Below the pieces are notes generated by a model, which was given only the letters and a program-made list of their open reading frames with translations, was not told where the DNA came from and searched no databases. The position numbers were made by a program, and so were the translations under genes. 64,000 bases of DNA from Varroa destructor (lineage: Eukaryota > Arthropoda > Arachnida > Mesostigmata > Varroidae), in NCBI RefSeq assembly GCF_002443255.2, contig NW_019211458.1, forward strand, positions 24,560,757-24,624,756, in the 5' to 3' direction. This document shows positions 1 through 27,140 of this stretch, one piece after another (positions within the stretch are counted from its first letter, which is position 1; each line of letters starts with the position of its first letter).

Positions 1-117
1 ATTTTGGACGCGATTCTTAGGTTTAAATATGTGGTACGTTATGGCTCACATGGTCACACGTACAAAACGTAAATTAGATGGAATTGTTTTTTTCTCTATT
101 TGACAATTTATCTATAG

Positions 118-375
118 GCAAGTACTGAAGACATAGATGAGGACTACCTTCGAGGAGACATTCGATCACTAATTCACTCTCAGCCTGATCAAACTTTTAC
201 CGGTAGAGCCATCGCTCGAATCATGCATGGTATAGCTTCACCGAATTACCCCGCTCAGGTGTGGGGTCGTCTTCGACGAGTCTGGCGTAGTCATCTAGAA
301 GTAGACTTTCAAACGCTCGTACGGATCGCCAATAACGAAATCGTTCGGTGGAGGTCAGGTATTAATAATAGTTAG
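118..375 (+). CDS. RECQL4: C-terminal exon of RECQL4-type DNA helicase (3' partial gene)
   Basis: This is the last coding exon of a RecQ4-family helicase; the helicase core lies outside the window to the left. The reading frame opens after a clear acceptor (pyrimidine-rich stretch ending in TATAG at 113-117) and runs 85 codons to TAG at 373-375. The peptide contains FTGRAIARIMHGIASPNYPA, followed by QVWGRLRRVWR and a final LVRIAN block. It matches the known vertebrate RECQL4 C-terminus ([28 protein letters not shown]...LVGLATEEL) at most positions. RecQ4 proteins act in replication initiation and DNA repair, and this end of the protein lies beyond the helicase domain. The final residues (RWRSGINNS) diverge, as expected at a tail. 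An alternative acceptor AG at 121-122 is possible but would be out of phase by two bases relative to the TATAG choice. Family assignment is by motif recognition, not by a search. Confidence 0.88.
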   Translation, partial: ASTEDIDEDYLRGDIRSLIHSQPDQTFTGRAIARIMHGIASPNYPAQVWGRLRRVWRSHLEVDFQTLVRIANNEIVRWRSGINNS

Positions 376-3300
376 TCAGCAAATCAATTAGGACCTTCAT
401 CCGGATTACAGTGTCTGCTTACTAAAACTACTTGATTTTACACATTGTTTTTTGAACCTATCCTTTCGCTCCAACGATATGATAAAACTAGTTGGTAGTT
501 GTTATTTAACCGAAATACGTAGTGAAGTTCTAAGAAATGTCAATTTTTTTTTAACTGTATTTTTTCAATGCATTGTGATATGCTAATAGATAATTGAAAA
601 CAGTGTAGGTACGTATATCGTCCATACGAACCGCACATAATAATATGTGCGTTAATAAAAGATAAAAAAAAATGATAATTTCCTCATATATTTACCTTAG
701 TATGTTTAGTTATAAGATATGATACTGAATTATCGGAACTATGGGTCTGTATACAGTGTATCTGAATGTGTATCTTAGCCAGTTAATGAGTATTTTTAAG
801 CTAAAGTGAAGACGAACAAATTTTATTTTCTTCTCATTGTAGAGTATTTTGTATAAATAAAAATAGAATATTTGTGATGTGATTTTAGAATTTATCTCGA
901 AGAATATGATATAGATCATTTCTAAAACCACATTGGGAGTCCCTGCGTACTCCCAAAGTATTGCTAATAAATGACAACAATAAGCACAATGTGTCTTGTT
1001 CTGTGTTTAGCTGGAAATTAACTGCTAGTTCAGGGTTCCACCAGAGAATGATTTGTATGACAAGACTTTTTGATTCCTAGCGCTAAGACTTATTAGACGC
1101 AGGTGATGATCAACCTAGAATTGGAAATATATGGTGCAATTATACATTGTGTTGTCTTAAGCGAATATCGGTATCGTCTACATGTAAAAAAACACTTAAT
1201 ATCAAACACAAGATACAAAGAGGACAATCCTTATATTGGCATATGTATACGCTATCTGTTGGCTTAATCTGTAATGATGAGCCAATTAAAAAAATCGTCG
1301 AAATGCCAAATTGCTTCAGTGTCCGAAATAACTCTATAACAAAGATTGCAGTGTCTCAAGATAGAACGGTGAAAAAATACCTTCTAATTTATCTTGGACA
1401 GAGCTTTTTGCCGCCACACGACGAAACTATCGAACATATTGGATCTATATAGGAACGGTATGGTGCATTTTTAAATGGCACGAGGTCGGCTAAGACATAT
1501 ATTATAAGAATCGTCAGTATTTTCTGATGCACACCTAGAACATCATCTCGCTCGTTCTGATCATATGTAATACCGGTGCACACCGAACTAGCGAAAACGC
1601 GACTGAATTGACGAACTTATTATTTTACAGTAGTATGTTGATAGAAAATAATAGGATAAAGCACACGTCTTCTGAGCAAAATCGACGATAGGGCAGATAT
1701 TTCCATGACGAGCTTCAGCGTACTGAGCTAGACTACCGAAGCCAGCTAAAGACGAATTCGTTGAGATTCTCACACCAGCACCGTGCAAGGCGTTGCTTGA
1801 TGTTTATAGCTCTGGACGAAGAAATTGTGTGATATTAGCCAATGTTAACATCTAAGTACCATTGATAGTTGTAGCCCTGTTTACTCGGGCTATAGTCAAT
1901 ATAATGTCGAATTTTTCATTGCATCAAGACCCTTGCGTTGCAGTTATTATTATTATTGCAAACAACCTAATACATGGCATATACACAATCAAACTGTTAT
2001 ACATACAGCCGTTTTTCTACCCTTTATGTACCGTTTGACCTGCGAGAATAATCGTTATTTGAAAACGGTCTTTATGTTAATTTTCCGAGCTGGCCACGGT
2101 AAATATGTAAGAATGAAGATTTGTTAATGTTATATTGTCTTCATTTGATACACATGATTTGCTGTTTTTCACAATAAAGTGACTGATTTACAAGCAGCTA
2201 AGTTAAAGAGATCCGTAGCGCGCTTTTTACAGATGGAAGCGCGTTTACTGCCCTTCGTTTTGCTTCAAATTTAGTAGCCGAGTTCTAGCTTAAACAGCAC
2301 TGCTGAAGTTCCCCTTTCATTGTGTAAAAGGAACGAGCGCTGCGCGTCCAGCCGAATTGACTTTTGTTTGTTTTTGTAGCGACGGATTTGATGCTTTGTG
2401 CATCTCACTGGATGAAAATGACGCCACCCGGACGCTTGGGCAAGTGTCTTTATTGCGTTGGCAACTGGTATAACGCAACGCTTATAAGCTTCACTCATTG
2501 TCAGTACTGCCATTATCCATACTGAAAGTACGACATAATTATAGAAGAAGCGCTAAATTTCTATCGCTTCTGGAAGGTGTAGTTGATTCGATTGGAACAA
2601 TTGCTGCTATAGGAAAGTGCTCATTTTTACTCATAACATCTCTAGCCTTGTTCCCTTTTTCGTTATGAATCCAACCCGTCGATGGCTGCAGTCATGTAAT
2701 TGATGGTCTTCGTTTTTATACAGATGCATGTGATCAGAACTGGGTGCAGATTTCAAGTGTTACGTTCACGCGAAGACCTAGACTTGAATACGCTGATGTT
2801 TTTTCGAAATGAGGCAATCTGCTTTTGTGCGCATCACTTCACGATTAATATATAAAAGAGATAATTTGGCTCGTTTATTTCTTAAAATACCTTTCAGTTA
2901 TTCAATTTCTTCAATTCAGAACAAAAGAAAAAACATTTTTATTCACAAAATACATGTTACCTAGCAGAACTGGCAATTCAGAACTGGAAAATTTATATTT
3001 TAGTTTTATCCTTTGCTACTATAACCGTAATATCCTCAGCCGGACGAAACTGCTTATTCCTCATTTCCTCCTGCATATCGAGCTTGCATAGAAAGTAGAA
3101 GCGGGATTTATCGCGTGTAAAAACGCTGATAGATTTTTATTTGAGAACTTGTGGAAACTCATAGAGAGATACGTTGTCTGGGTCAGAGACAAGACTTTAA
3201 AACTACACTTTTGGGTCATAAAGCAAAAAACATAAGTCATAACTCAGAGCAAATTAGCACTAGGTTAGAACAGGGCATATAGAGGGTTCCCTAGTAATTA

Positions 3301-3425
3301 TTAGTAGTATAATTATTACTGCTATAATTCTCAATAAATAAAGACAGCCTAATATTTATCTCCTCGGGAGCACGTAATAAATAATTTATTTCCTTCATGT
3401 CCAAAGGGCAACAAAGTGAACTCTC
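376..3425. other. AT-rich intergenic spacer, no supported gene
   Basis: Apart from the RECQL4 3' UTR at the left end, I see only short ORFs with no family resemblance and no convincing splice pairs. An AATAAA on the minus strand (3385-3390, within a palindromic TA-rich stretch) is the only landmark and could serve as a distal 3' end for the minus-strand gene. Confidence 0.5.
654..659 (+). promoter_or_regulatory. Candidate poly(A) signal for the RECQL4 gene
   Basis: AATAAA lies 279 bases after the stop codon in an AT-rich stretch followed by an A-rich run. It is the first canonical hexamer downstream of the stop. Position and sequence fit a 3' end, but no transcript evidence is available. Confidence 0.45.
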
Positions 3426-3625
3426 ACCTCCTTTTATGTCTTCGTTGACTTCATCATAATCTTTGACCTCATCTTTGTTAGCATTTTCATTCGTATTTAT
3501 TTATTTCTCCAAGCCTACACCTGTAGCTTGACATATTATCCACCTTGAGTTTCCCCGTTGATGTCACTTATGACCCATTATCATCAGATTACCATCTTGC
3601 GCTTACTGTAATCTAACGTCAATTG

Positions 3626-3662
<37 letters not shown>

Positions 3663-5200
3663 ATGTTGTTGAGCTGGCGTTCTCAACTTCATCTCAACCA
3701 GTATTCTATTGAACTTTACCATATCATGCCTTATCTGTCCTTATCGGTATCATTTTCTTGTCTAAGTTTTTTCATCCTGTACCTTCATCATCAGTATCAT
3801 CATCCAGATCTCGTTCCAAGAAGCCTAAAGTTGTCCTATATTATTTCCTTGAGATAATAATAGTCCATTTAATTTTTTCGGAAAGTCCTTGCTCGGTACA
3901 AGTTGTCTGCGTGTCATCTTAATTTTTTATGTGGTTTTGTTGCTTATCGTCATTATTAGCGTTATTATCGACTATATTATAATTATATCATTTATTCTTA
4001 TCGTTATTAATAATATTATAATTATTATTACTACTATATCCGATCTTACTCAGCTTTCCTCTTTTGCTTTGTTCTTATCAACTAGTTTTCAAGTCTATTT
4101 ACAACGCTGTCTCTATCCTCGGCGATCTATTTCGACCGCTATTCTCGCTTCGTTTGCATGATGCATATATATTTATCTCATTGTATTAATTGTTTCGTGA
4201 CCTAAAGCAGTTATCTATGTCGTTCCCTTCCTTGTTTTGAATCAAGATTTCATTTTTTCATCCATTCTCTCATCACTCCGTAGGAGACAACTCAGATCGG
4301 GTCAGCAACGCTTTTTGCCGTTACGTATTCAGGTTTGCCCCGTAATCCATGTGGTATACACATTTATGGGCACAGATGGTCTTTTAAATAAACACCCCTT
4401 TTCCCTTCGATACACTTACTGCATATATTTATTAAATGTGCAAGAGGTGCCCTTCTCTTATGAAATTTTGCGGTCTATTCTGAGGTGGCTCATCTCTTCC
4501 GCTTATATTAGTTGCCCGTATATTCGTACTATAATAATTCGTCTAAGTCACATATCAACCATAGGGTCATCGGCTATCCCTAGTTTGTGGAAACTCTATA
4601 TAGCATTCCAACCGACGGCTGACCCGCTGCCCGTCAATTGTCATCAATCGCCGACACAATGTCCGTTCATTCTATCGGAATTTTACTCTGCATGAGTTCC
4701 TGGATCGCCCCTTGGCGGTTCCATCCCTGATCCCCGCAAACCCCCACAATATAACCGTGCACTACTATTTCATTTCGTTCATCTTGTTTTACATGTAATA
4801 GTTTTTATATGTATTGTCTCTATTAGCATTATATGTATTATTATTTATTTAATTCTAGAGTTTTATTCACTAAAGTGCGTCGTAATAGTGATATATAATA
4901 TTATTATAGTAACTATTCTCGTTATAGTAATCATAATTATCATTGGGCAGCATCGTCCTCGTCGTCATTATTGGAAGCAAACGCATTTCTCGTCAGCTCA
5001 GTCTCGATGTCCAATTGGCCTTTTTCCCTATTTCGTCCTTGCTTTCTCGCGCGCTTCTTGTTTTTATTTTTCATATTTATTTTCGTGTACCTTTCCGCAG
5101 CTGGGCTATATAGGTTCCATCTCTACCCATGCTTTTCTCTCGTATCATGCCACCTACGTCGTATAATTGGACTATTTTAGCCTTGCGTTCAATGGTTGGG
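3426..5200. other. Strand-asymmetric pyrimidine-rich block
   Basis: The plus strand here is dominated by T and C (many TTATTAT and TCTT runs), so the minus strand is purine-rich. Long plus-strand ORFs at 4237-4695 and 3889-4161 arise because T-rich sequence is poor in stops; their predicted peptides (many I, L, Y, S, F) look like compositional artefacts. It could be distal 3' UTR of the minus-strand kinase gene, but nothing in the sequence proves transcription. Confidence 0.4.
3626..3662. repeat. CT/AG dinucleotide microsatellite
   Basis: About 18 tandem CT units with one TT interruption. It sits at the start of a block in which the plus strand is strongly T- and C-rich. Confidence 0.9.
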
Positions 5201-6690
5201 TAACTCCTAGGGCGAAGCTGTTCTCTACTAGTTTTCGTATGTCGCATTGTTGCGTATCAGCTACATGTCACTAAATCATCATAGACAAGCTTGATCTGTT
5301 CATTTTGCATGCTTCTGTTGCGCTTCTTATTAGTGAGTCATATTTACATTTTGTACACTTATCCAGCACAATGACATCCCATAGACGATAAGGTAAACGT
5401 CTGACTGAATATGCGAGCGTGGCGAGCAGCATTACGTTTGTTCTGTCTGCTTGCAGTATATAGCTTTGCGTACAATGTATACGCGACAGTTGCGATACAG
5501 TTGTGGTATTTGCTGTTCTGCCGTAATTGACAACAGATAAGTCAACCGTTTAACTACAGGCCACGAGCGACAACGACCAGAATGCCAAACGCACAGACGT
5601 CTATAACGCGGAAAGCGGTAATAGATCCTTTGCTATGTCGTGCACACATCGTGAATTGTGAAAGAAGAAGAAGAAAGATTATGGTCGACTCGTATAGCGC
5701 GTAGGGTTTAGAAAAGGTCCAATAATGTTATTAGATAGAATTATAGATATAAGAAGTTATTCGGAGTGGAACTGCAAGAAACTTTGGGTGATTGCACTGG
5801 CTATGCAACTTGCAAACGGCGAACGTAGATTTCATTGAGTTCTTAAAGGCGATTTGCGATTGTTGGTGAGGCATAAATTTGCGTGTTTTACGTGTAGTAC
5901 TTTAGTCGTAAGGAATTACTTCAGACGACTGGCTTCCTACACGAAACCTCGTTATCGGGCCGCAAATGTTGGCCATCAGAGCCCAAGGCGTTCGTTCGAT
6001 CATCAATAGCGACGCAGCGTTAGGAATCATGCAATTTGATTTAGATATAGTTGGTAATAAATAAGGTTCTATATACGTGGAAGCAACAAATATCAGAAGT
6101 TAACGACAAGCTCCGAACAAAAGTAACAGAAAATATAGTGTTATTATTTAAATATATATAACTCAACATTATCCGTTTCACATAAAACTATAAGGCAGCA
6201 ATTTGTATTTGGTTTACTTTGTTGTTGCGAAGATCTGTATGCTATTGTCTTGATTTCATTAGAAGCAAGTCGCGTTCAATAACAGGTCAGCGAAGGCAGT
6301 TCTAGATTTGACTAGTAATTTCAGGTCTGCTTCACTTTAGTAAGACCAGTAGAAAATAGGAAACTATTTTCTTGCTTTTAGACATACGTAAATGCTTCAA
6401 AATAGCCCTAAACCCTGATTACATAAAATAGCTGCCGGAGAAACGGAACCTCCTAGCCAAAATTTAAAAAGGGACTCGACTATAATTGCACACTGCAAAG
6501 CATTTTGCCACATTCACCTTGACTATTACTCAAGTTATTACTCATTATTAAGTAAGTGCTTGAATACTGTTTAACCATTAATCTCAATAAAATCGTCTAG
6601 CATTGCAGAGTGGAAGATGTCTAAATCAGTACTTCATACAAATGCTGCCCTTAAGCGATTTCTTCGACGTGTGCTTACTCAAATATCTTC

Positions 6691-6722
6691 TAAGTTAGAT
6701 TTATATGTATAAATCTAACTTA
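6691..6722. repeat. Perfect 15-bp inverted repeat (hairpin), 2-nt loop
   Basis: The arms TAAGTTAGATTTATA and TATAAATCTAACTTA are exact reverse complements separated by only TG. A run of TATATATA follows directly. It lies in the spacer between the convergent RECQL4 and TTBK genes. It may be a relic of a small palindromic transposon or a structured RNA element. Confidence 0.85.
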
Positions 6723-7098
6723 TATATATAAGCTTGGTAAGTTGGATTATGCGAATGCATGCCTTAGCCGTCATCGTGACATCTATTGCACCTCGCAAGA
6801 AAGAACTAGAAATCAAGCTCAATGACGGCAAACCCTTTTGCTGCCCTATTAGGTCTAGAGGATCCTGAATCCAACTTTGGCAATCATTCGAATTTGATGG
6901 AACCTCTTTCGAATTGAATCCTCTAGGATTTTCTCTTCTTCTTGTGGACTACCGACACAACCTGCGGCGACACTTATTTAGGATCAAATACTAAAAGAAT
7001 ATTTCAAAACATTTATGTGATTAGTGTCTAGCAGACAGCGTTTGTAATCTACTAAATGATCCCAACTAAGGCTCTAACAGAAGAGAATCATACTCACC

Positions 7099-7102
<4 letters not shown>

Positions 7103-7145
<43 letters not shown>
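7103..7145. repeat. TA dinucleotide microsatellite
   Basis: About 21 tandem TA units without interruption. Confidence 0.9.
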
Positions 7146-7147
<2 letters not shown>

Positions 7148-7399
7148 TACGTTAGTACGTAGAAGTTATCGAACGCATACAGAACCAGCCTTCTTAGTCA
7201 TTGGGCATTATCGGCTCGTTTTGCACATGTTTGCTGCTAATGAATAGTATGTAATAATTATTAATATGTTAGTACAATCAGCATAATTGCTATTATACCC
7301 GAATTATTGCGCTTTTCGCGTTTTCTTATAGATACGGTTGTCATAATCATCTTACTGCTGCTACTGAAGAATCAATCAATGGTAAATCTTTAAATAAAC

Positions 7400-8333
7400 C
7401 CGCTGAGAATACCGCAGTTCGAGAACACCTCGCCTGTAGATACCACTATCAATCAGGTCAATACTTGTTCTGAAATCATTTACTTGACGTGTGACGCACG
7501 TTCAGGTCGCTCCTTCACCGAAACCTGTAGTTCGTGCCTAGTTAACCTATTCATTCGCTTGCGGCTTCTGCATCATCATTACTCACTGCGACTAATAAAA
7601 GCTCTTTGATGTGTCTCTCGAGTATCGATTTATCGATGAATGGGGGTCTCTCGTTGTTGACACTCTTAAGACAATCTCGGCCATACCTGCCTTCTATCTC
7701 ATCATCTATGTTGGGGACGATTGCCCTCCCCTATTCGATCGGCTGGTCCTTTCTTCGCTCAGTATTCGCAACCGATTCATCCATCTGTTCCTTCTTTCTT
7801 TTCATCCGCCTGCATTCTGTTTCCTACTTCTTTGCATCGAGTACATTTTATCCGACACCTGCACGTTTGGTGCCGTTCTGCATTGCGTTCACAGACATGC
7901 TTTATGTTTACCGCACTTTTTCACAGCGACGATTTGCTGCCGGCGTTTCGTTCTAATACATCTTTCTGTACGTATTCCGTTCTTGGCCCTGGTGACTCAA
8001 TAATGGGACTGTACTCTAACTGGGTTCGCGGTCAGGGACTTACCATATATTGAGTCATAGGTATAAATCGGCCACCATAGCACTTCTTCCCTTTCCTGCC
8101 ATACATATGTGTCAATATACATACAATGAATGCTCCGTTTTGCGAGTTGCTGGTGCTGTTCCAGTGAGAAGGAACGATGACTAAAGTGGGTAAAAAAGGG
8201 GAAGGGTGCGCGTGTTTTTCTGCTTAATTAACTATCGCAAATAGTTAAATGACAATAGTCGTAGCACATGTAACGAGTGACTCGTACGCCCGCGTAGCCA
8301 TTAATGCCTATTCCCTTTCGGTGTTTTCAGTTA
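7400..8333. other. Pyrimidine-rich region downstream of the kinase gene
   Basis: Plus-strand T/C bias returns here. Three overlapping plus-strand ORFs (7606-8053) run together in different frames, which is typical of compositional bias rather than of a gene. I find no exon that fits a known family. Confidence 0.4.
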
Positions 8334-8339
8334 TTTATT
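8334..8339 (-). promoter_or_regulatory. Candidate poly(A) signal for TTBK
   Basis: On the minus strand this reads AATAAA, about 212 bases after the stop codon of the long reading frame at 8551. It is the nearest canonical hexamer downstream of the gene. Confidence 0.5.
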
Positions 8340-8550
8340 CCCCGCCTTCCTCGATCGCAGTTACAGGCTACTAGAAGAACGGACCAAGAGAGGACTGGCT
8401 ACTTCCAAACAACAGATTAAGAGTGGCAGGTTTTTCCTGCACGTGATTAGATCTAGTTTCCCTTGAGTGACTTTTCAGGCAGTTGAGGTCGTTCATGCTC
8501 TGTTCAATCGAAGGGGTGGTAACAGTATCCGTGGGGCTTTGTTATTGTTG

Positions 8551-22388
<13,838 letters not shown>

Positions 22389-22664
22389 CTAAAAACAAAG
22401 CGAAGGCAAAAAAAAAAGGAAAACAAATCGACGAGAGAAAGAAGAGACGTCAGCAGAGAAGTTTGATATAGGCTAAATTATTGAGGAATTCATGTGCTTC
22501 TATGTCTTGAGATAGGTTCGTAAAACAGAATCGTAATTGTGTTTGGCTATACTAGTTGATTACAGATCAAATAGAATTAATTAATAAATATTCATTTGCT
22601 CGCACGTGATGAACGAAGTGAAGCTTTTGTTTTTTTACAGAAAGATAGTGTTTTTTTCATTGAA

Positions 22665-22782
22665 TCTATATATATATATATANNNNNNNNNNNNNNNNNN
22701 NNNNNNNNNNNNNNNNNNNNNNNNNNNNNNNNNNNNNNNNNNNNNNNNNNNNNNNNNNNNNNNNNNNNNNNNNNNNNNNNNN
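22665..22782. other. TA microsatellite running into a 100-N assembly gap
   Basis: TA repeats (22665-22682) run directly into exactly 100 N (22683-22782), and the far side resumes ATATAG. The gap is of placeholder size, so the true repeat length is unknown. The sequence upstream of TTBK exon 1 that would hold its promoter and first exon is interrupted here. Confidence 0.95.
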
Positions 22783-25700
22783 ATATAGCATGTTAAACTA
22801 GGCAATCCGCATTTGTCTAGAGCAGATTGGTCTGAGCGAATCATATTTATGCTAAACTCCTCTAATTTATGTGTTGAACATTAGCCCAGTGAAATAGTCC
22901 CATAAGCTTACGAGAGTCTGACCATACTTTGGTAGCAAGTACATAGTACACCAAGTCTAGCAGACAAAAAGGCCACTTTCTGAACGTGACAATGGCCTTT
23001 TTAAGGAAGCCGTTTGATTCTTAAAAATGAAGTTCTTCAACTGATGTTTCATAACATGAATGCTTGGTCACATCATCTGGTCCAGTAATAAATAGCTTGC
23101 ATCTTTGATTGCTATCCGCATCTTGTATGCTCTGGCTTTGCAATGAAGCTCTCTTCTCGTGTCCTGCTAGGGGAAGTCAAGGGCTATACGTATCTCGTTA
23201 TCTTTTTGAGCCCTTCGTTGCTCATACAGGGTACTGGCCTTGAAAACTGCGTGTGGCAAAATCGTTTCAGCTCTTATGTCCTTTGGCCCTTTAGCTTGTT
23301 GACTTTCGTTGTTGACGGTATCTGTTAGCGAAGGCACACAGTTTCCGAGTACATTTTTTTTCCGTAAAGGTTGCGCGATAAAGCTGTATTTATTGCAAAT
23401 GCTACACCAATATTTATTCTACTTTGAATTTTCAATGATTCATTAAGTTTTACCTCAAGGCACTGTATTTATACGTGCAAATACTTCTTCATGGGCCTGA
23501 CCTAAGTCCTAATCATTGTCATGCTAATTTTGTCATTGTTACGTATAAAATCAGCTGCAGGCGGTTCTTCATTTCGTGCTTTTGTCATTTTAAAGCTGTC
23601 AAAAGCTAGATTAATTCGTTGACCTCTGACTGACATTCTGTTATAAATCGGTCAAGAACCCTTCGTCTTTATATAGTTTGTATCAATGTACTGATAAAAA
23701 AAAATTGCGTATACTGTAAATGCATGCTGGAGTTCATATAATCACTTTCTCGAGGCATATTATAGTAATACATACCAAATGCGCGATAATAAAGGGCACT
23801 GTAGTACAAATAAGTTAGATCATATGATATACATTTGTGAACTTATATAAATAACTGTGTATATGTGATGGGAGTTGAACTAAACACTGACGGATATATA
23901 AGCGCCTACAATATATAGCCTATGAATAATTGCACTATACTATAATTTGCTTCTCTAATTATACTACTCCTGTTTCTGCTTCACCGTATAGTCTACGATA
24001 TACTCTTTTGTCACACAATAGTACCGTGTTGAAGAGTACGTTTTCCATATGGAAGTTAACGTAGAATACCTTTTCGTTATAAACGTTCATATTTTGTGTT
24101 TAGCAGAAAATATTCTATTATAACTACTTCTTAGAGTGAACGCAGCAAGAGTCCTTTGAGTTCGACTTCCCGTCCAGGAGTTAAGATGTCCACTCGACAA
24201 ACACAGGCATGTAAACATAAGGACCTTATACGCCTCGCATCGATAAGCTATAACGAAGCGCTAAGGATCGAGACTATATAGTCTTAATTGATAAAGCAGT
24301 CGGTAAACTGCTTGTAGAGAACCAGTAACTATAACGGTTATTTTTTTAACTTTTACAGTAAGTTCGTAAATACTCATTTTTATGCTGTTGTGTGTTGTTG
24401 ACCCGTTATAACCGCTGCAAAGAGACGCTCTGCAAATAGCGTTTTAGCGTATGTATACATTGTTTGAAACACACTAAGTGTTGTATAGGAAACAAAAAGA
24501 GGAGGCAAGACATGCGTATGTCGCACTATCGGATAGGTATTTTTGTATGAAAATAAAATATATCTGAGAAAAAATCGTACCTATCTATTTGTCTTAAGGT
24601 ACCCATAGTCTTGTTTGAGTCTTAGCTTCGGGTTGCGTTCAAACAAGCAAAGAGAAAACTTCGTAATATAGAATAGATCGTAGTGTGTATATGCATATCT
24701 CAATAATGCATACGGTCCAGCTGAGAGATAAGTTCGTGATGTTAGAAAAGAAAGTTGGATTAACAGACTTCAAGTAAATGTCAACTCCTTAGAAGTAAGC
24801 GCTTCTTTGGCTAGCCCATGAATCCCAAGTGGTTCAATTCGAATCTTTTAGGGACATCTAAGGAGTGAATTTTTTCTACCGCTTACCGCTACGGTAAGTA
24901 TAAAAGCTTAGTATATCATGAAAATGGTATTATGTATAGATATATGTCAAATCTAGCTCTATCATTTGCCTCCAAAGCGACACAAATTCTTTTGTAAGCA
25001 CTATATAAATAAATACATAAATTGTATCATAAATTAAAACTATATTACTAGCACAATATATAAAATAGCTTAAAATATATCAAAGCAAAATTTATCTGCA
25101 TTAAAAAAGAGTAGTAGTAATGTTCGAAGTACGGCTTCTTAATTTGTAACGGTTTCTTGTTGTATATTGAACTAAATACTAAACTGAGTTTTAGAGAAAA
25201 GCCTTTAGTCGTGTAAGAACTGGTACTTGGATATATAAAAAAAAAAAGTTCAAAGTATGAGTCGAATTAAACTTTTCATATATAGCCAGTGGTAGACAAA
25301 GCCGAATGTGTTCTTCTAAAAATTAATAGCTATCACGTCTGATCCCTGCCATATAGCACCTCTGAAAAAATTTAGATAAGTTCAGCACTGAAAACTGTCG
25401 TAACTGGAGTTTTAATAGCTAAGGCCAATGCAATAGGGCTACGAAAAAAGGATCCGTTCAGGATCATAGAGCACGTCCAAAAGGGCTCTGTGTACGTGAA
25501 ACTGATCCCGATGTAACACGTGTCTATAACAGTGTACCAACCTGAGTGGACCACAAACTAAAGGTGTGGGAGAAGTTATGAGTTGTAATTTTCTAAGCTA
25601 TATTTTAAAACTGAACGAATAATATACAGAAGGCCGATTTTCCATACGTTCATACCCAAGCGTTTTCATCTAAAAGAGCTGAAAATGGTACGTCTGCCTT

Positions 25701-26990
25701 CTAATGTCTTAATCCGAAATTTGTTTGGAGCGTTGGATTGTTACTGCAGAAATATTTCCACGTATATCGTATTCATGTCCATATATTGTATGATTACGGA
25801 AAAACATTTTCTAGTATCGGTTTTGACCTATAACGTCAGCCTACCCCAATTCACTCAGTACGACTCGATACATAATTAGTAGGAAATAAACTAGCCTTCA
25901 TATCTTACTGATTCAACCTATTTGGGTCCTACATAAGTAAGTACCGATTTTTCTTTTTCGCTTGGCATAGTCCGTTGGTCGAGAAGGTGCCAAGGGAGAC
26001 TGCGGGTTGTCCTCAAGCACAAGCTCCGATTGACCATTAACGTAACATCTATTCGAATTTGAGCTGTAGCTGTTTGAGACAAGATGAGAAACTGAAATTG
26101 AAGTTTCCGTTATAGAATGTCTTCCCTTTGAGTTTGTAGAATCGAAATAGCTGGCGCGAAGAGTAATAAGATATTCTTCTTATATATATTCTATATTCTA
26201 AAACGATCGACTTCTATGAAATGTATCGTTCAAAGAAGTGCATTCCCTTTAAGGAAGGAAGCTGGGCCGCGGGTGAAAGGTCGCATTTTTGTTCGAAGAA
26301 GTAGTGGTGTATTGGAATCAAATGGTCAGATCCATTTGTTACTTTTGAAGTTCGGATGCCTCATGACCTCGAAGTCTCTAGTGGCTAACCACAGCAGTTT
26401 CTACGGATAGTATTATTAACTTGCCAGTAGGGCAAACGTATATGATATAAGTGTTTTTAGCCGAAAGGTTATGCGTCGTAAGGAAATAGTTCCATGTAAA
26501 ATTTTCAACGGCCTCAATTATGGAAGGTGTGAAGAGATAAGCTCGGCATCGTTTACTAGACCATCACAATCGAAACGTAAACACTATATAAGGTAACACC
26601 TGTATACCAGATCTACGCCTCTGGATCAAATTGTTTACATAAATTGAATAGTACAACAATTCGCCCCCATGCAACCCTATGGCTTCTATGAATATACTGA
26701 AGTATGTTCATGTTTGTTGAGATAAGGCTTGTCCCACCGTTTTATATTTAATATAGGTCATCCAGTGTTGGCCATTACGAAAGTTAATGGTGCTCCAAAG
26801 ATTTCATAGGCCATAAGCTTTTGGCGTGGAATAACGGTTCTTTCTATTTCTATTATGATCAGACGTTTCTCGTACAAGCAAAATGCATTTCTAAGACACG
26901 ATAAACTCAATACGAAAGCATCGCAATATACAATATATAGTCTGAGTTCGTTTACACAGTACATTTGGTGAGCGATTTGGGTCGTATGCG
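22783..26990. other. AT-rich non-coding stretch
   Basis: No supported gene. Short ORFs at 23143, 25372 and 25685 do not resemble known proteins, and AT content is high throughout. It could be upstream sequence or first intron of TTBK. Confidence 0.5.
22966..23002. repeat. 10-bp inverted repeat, AAAAAGGCCA...TGGCCTTTTT
   Basis: Perfect 10-bp arms with a 17-nt spacer. The arm sequence resembles that of the hairpin at 28896 (both AAAAAGGC...GCCTTTTT). Confidence 0.7.
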
Positions 26991-26995
26991 TTTAC

Positions 26996-27140
26996 CTTAG
27001 GGGGGCTTGTCAGCTGCGCAGCTTGACTCGAGAGCGACGTAAACCCGACATGCATTGAACGCACGTACCGCATAGATGGCAACAGTACGTCGGAAAGTAA
27101 CCGCTTTTCGTGCTTGCGCGCCTCTGGGCATCCGGTCAGG
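26996..27140 (-). CDS. Candidate exon in a GC-rich island (unassigned)
   Basis: A stop-free frame of 49 codons bounded by a possible acceptor (ATGAAG, weak pyrimidine tract) and a donor (CTAAG then GTAAAC). It includes GCPEARKHEKRLLSDVLLPS. KHEKRLLSDVLL recalls the HEKRLLxDLL start of mature nicotinic receptor subunits, but the following sequence does not continue as such a receptor. It joins in phase to the candidate signal-peptide exon at 29923-29984. Local GC content is well above that of the flanks. Confidence 0.2.

Larger units (their letters stand above)
5201..7400. other. Intergenic spacer, no supported gene
   Basis: Balanced-composition, AT-rich sequence with a hairpin at 6691 and a TA microsatellite at 7103. 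No ORF above background and no splice-site pairs that enclose a plausible exon. Confidence 0.45.

Noticed and set aside
4237..4695. 152-codon plus-strand ORF
   Set aside because: Lies in T/C-biased DNA where stops are rare, begins at TTG and has no domain or splice context.
7606..8053. Three overlapping plus-strand ORFs over 100 codons
   Set aside because: All three frames are open together because of pyrimidine bias, not because of coding.
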